Origin: an uncultured Bacteroidota bacterium
GTDB taxonomy: Bacteria; Bacteroidota; Bacteroidia; Flavobacteriales; Flavobacteriaceae
NCBI GenBank assembly: GCA_902512065.1
Contig: CABXHU010000002.1
Span: 1 to 64,000, forward strand
Direction: 5' to 3'
Length of the DNA: 64,000 nucleotides
Shown: in pieces, positions 63,505-64,000 of the stretch
How positions within the stretch are numbered: position 1 is the stretch's first letter
How the letters are laid out: the number at the start of each line of letters is the position of its first letter
Position numbers and translations under genes: made by a program
Notes under the pieces: generated by a model
The model's database searches: none
What the model saw: only the letters and a program-made list of their open reading frames with translations
Told to the model about the DNA's origin: nothing

Positions 63505-64000
63505 ATGAAATTATCAGCTTTTAATTATGAACTGCCAGAAAAACTGGTAGCAGAATATCCAAATAAAAATAGAGATGAATCTCGTTTAATGGTCCTTGAT
63601 AAATCAGATCAATCTATCCAGCATAAATTATTTAAAGATATGATAGATTATTTTGACGAAGATGATGTCATTGTTTTAAACAATACAAAAGTTTTCCCTG
63701 CAAGATTATATGGTAATAAAGAAAAGACAGGAGCAAGAATAGAAGTTTTTTTACTTAGAGAGTTAAATAGCGAGCAAAGACTTTGGGATGTTCTAGTAGA
63801 CCCTGCAAGAAAAATAAGAATTGGAAATAAACTTTATTTTGGAGAGGAAGAAATTTTAGTTGCAGAAGTTATAGATAATACAACATCTAGAGGAAGGACT
63901 TTAAGATTTTTATCTGACACCCCATATGATGATTTTAGAAAATTATTACTTGATCTAGGTCAAACACCTTTACCTAAATATATAAAAAGAGATGTAGAGC
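63505..64000 (+). CDS. queA: tRNA preQ1(34) S-adenosylmethionine ribosyltransferase-isomerase, N-terminal part
   Basis: 165 residues to the window edge, still open. It starts [19 protein letters not shown], and includes '[11 protein letters not shown]', '[12 protein letters not shown]' and '[11 protein letters not shown]', all typical of QueA. It adds the epoxycyclopentane ring to preQ1 in tRNA on the way to queuosine. The YhhQ-like transporter at 20979 would import the precursor. Confidence 0.95.
   Translation, partial: MKLSAFNYELPEKLVAEYPNKNRDESRLMVLDKSDQSIQHKLFKDMIDYFDEDDVIVLNNTKVFPARLYGNKEKTGARIEVFLLRELNSEQRLWDVLVDPARKIRIGNKLYFGEEEILVAEVIDNTTSRGRTLRFLSDTPYDDFRKLLLDLGQTPLPKYIKRDVE

Noticed and set aside
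1-64000. CRISPR array, insertion sequence, prophage or toxin-antitoxin system
   Set aside because: I saw no regularly spaced repeats, transposase, integrase, phage structural genes or toxin pairs anywhere in the window.

Overview
This window comes from a bacterium of the phylum Bacteroidota, almost certainly a marine-type member of the Flavobacteriia with a compact, AT-rich genome. The main evidence is the gene content: PorP/SprF and a type IX secretion (T9SS) sorted protein, GLPGLI, BamA with two OmpH/Skp proteins, the folK-deoxynucleoside kinase fusion, DUF6089, DUF2797 and GH3-like genes. Promoters fit the Bacteroidota form (TTTG, about 19 bases, TAnnTTTG), Shine-Dalgarno sequences are weak, and several genes start with TTG. 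Genes are packed tightly, many convergent pairs overlap by 4-11 bases, and no gap without a gene exceeds about 190 bases. I see no rRNA, insertion sequence, prophage or CRISPR array.

Layout. 1-2.5 kb: end of an efflux adaptor gene, a TolC-like channel and tsaB. 2.4-13.7 kb: mostly minus strand, with a YyaL-like lipoprotein, a NifU-type Fe-S protein, a plus-strand PorP/SprF gene, murI, and an envelope block read as nadK, DUF6089, uppS, bamA, ompH, ompH. 13.8-28 kb: housekeeping genes (pdxJ, an alpha/beta hydrolase, tig-clpP-clpX, GH3, DUF2797, a queuosine-precursor transporter, folK-dNK, an rRNA/tRNA methyltransferase, mutS), then tRNA-Gly and tRNA-Leu, a two-way terminator and a DEAD-box helicase with a long leader.

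28.3-40.7 kb is the most distinctive region: a low-oxygen, nitrous-oxide-respiration island. It holds a fasciclin-domain protein, a cytochrome c lipoprotein, a Sec-type (clade II) nosZ, an AhpC-like peroxiredoxin, a membrane-protein/NosL fusion, nosD, nosF and nosY. Flanking these are a Cys/Met/His-rich outer-membrane protein, an orphan CcoP-like cytochrome, a small membrane protein, a metallo-beta-lactamase/double-rhodanese protein and an Fnr-type regulator. Four copies of a 14-base palindrome (ATGAT-N4-RTCAT) occur upstream of these genes. In three of them a TTTG promoter element lies at exactly the same distance, as expected for class II activation by the Fnr-type regulator at the island's right end. 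No nitrite or nitric oxide reductase genes are visible here, so the window supports N2O reduction but not full denitrification.

40.8-64 kb: a T9SS-sorted sugar-dehydrogenase-like protein, waaA with a problematic start, an amidohydrolase, a thyA-folA-fabD-lspA block, an etfB-etfA-bifunctional nuclease-nucleoside transporter block, the pyruvate dehydrogenase E1 beta gene, a membrane pyrophosphatase, a second deoxynucleoside kinase, a GLPGLI/outer-membrane receptor pair, a GT90-like glycosyltransferase, and rsgA-dtd-mazG-like followed by queA, which runs off the window end.
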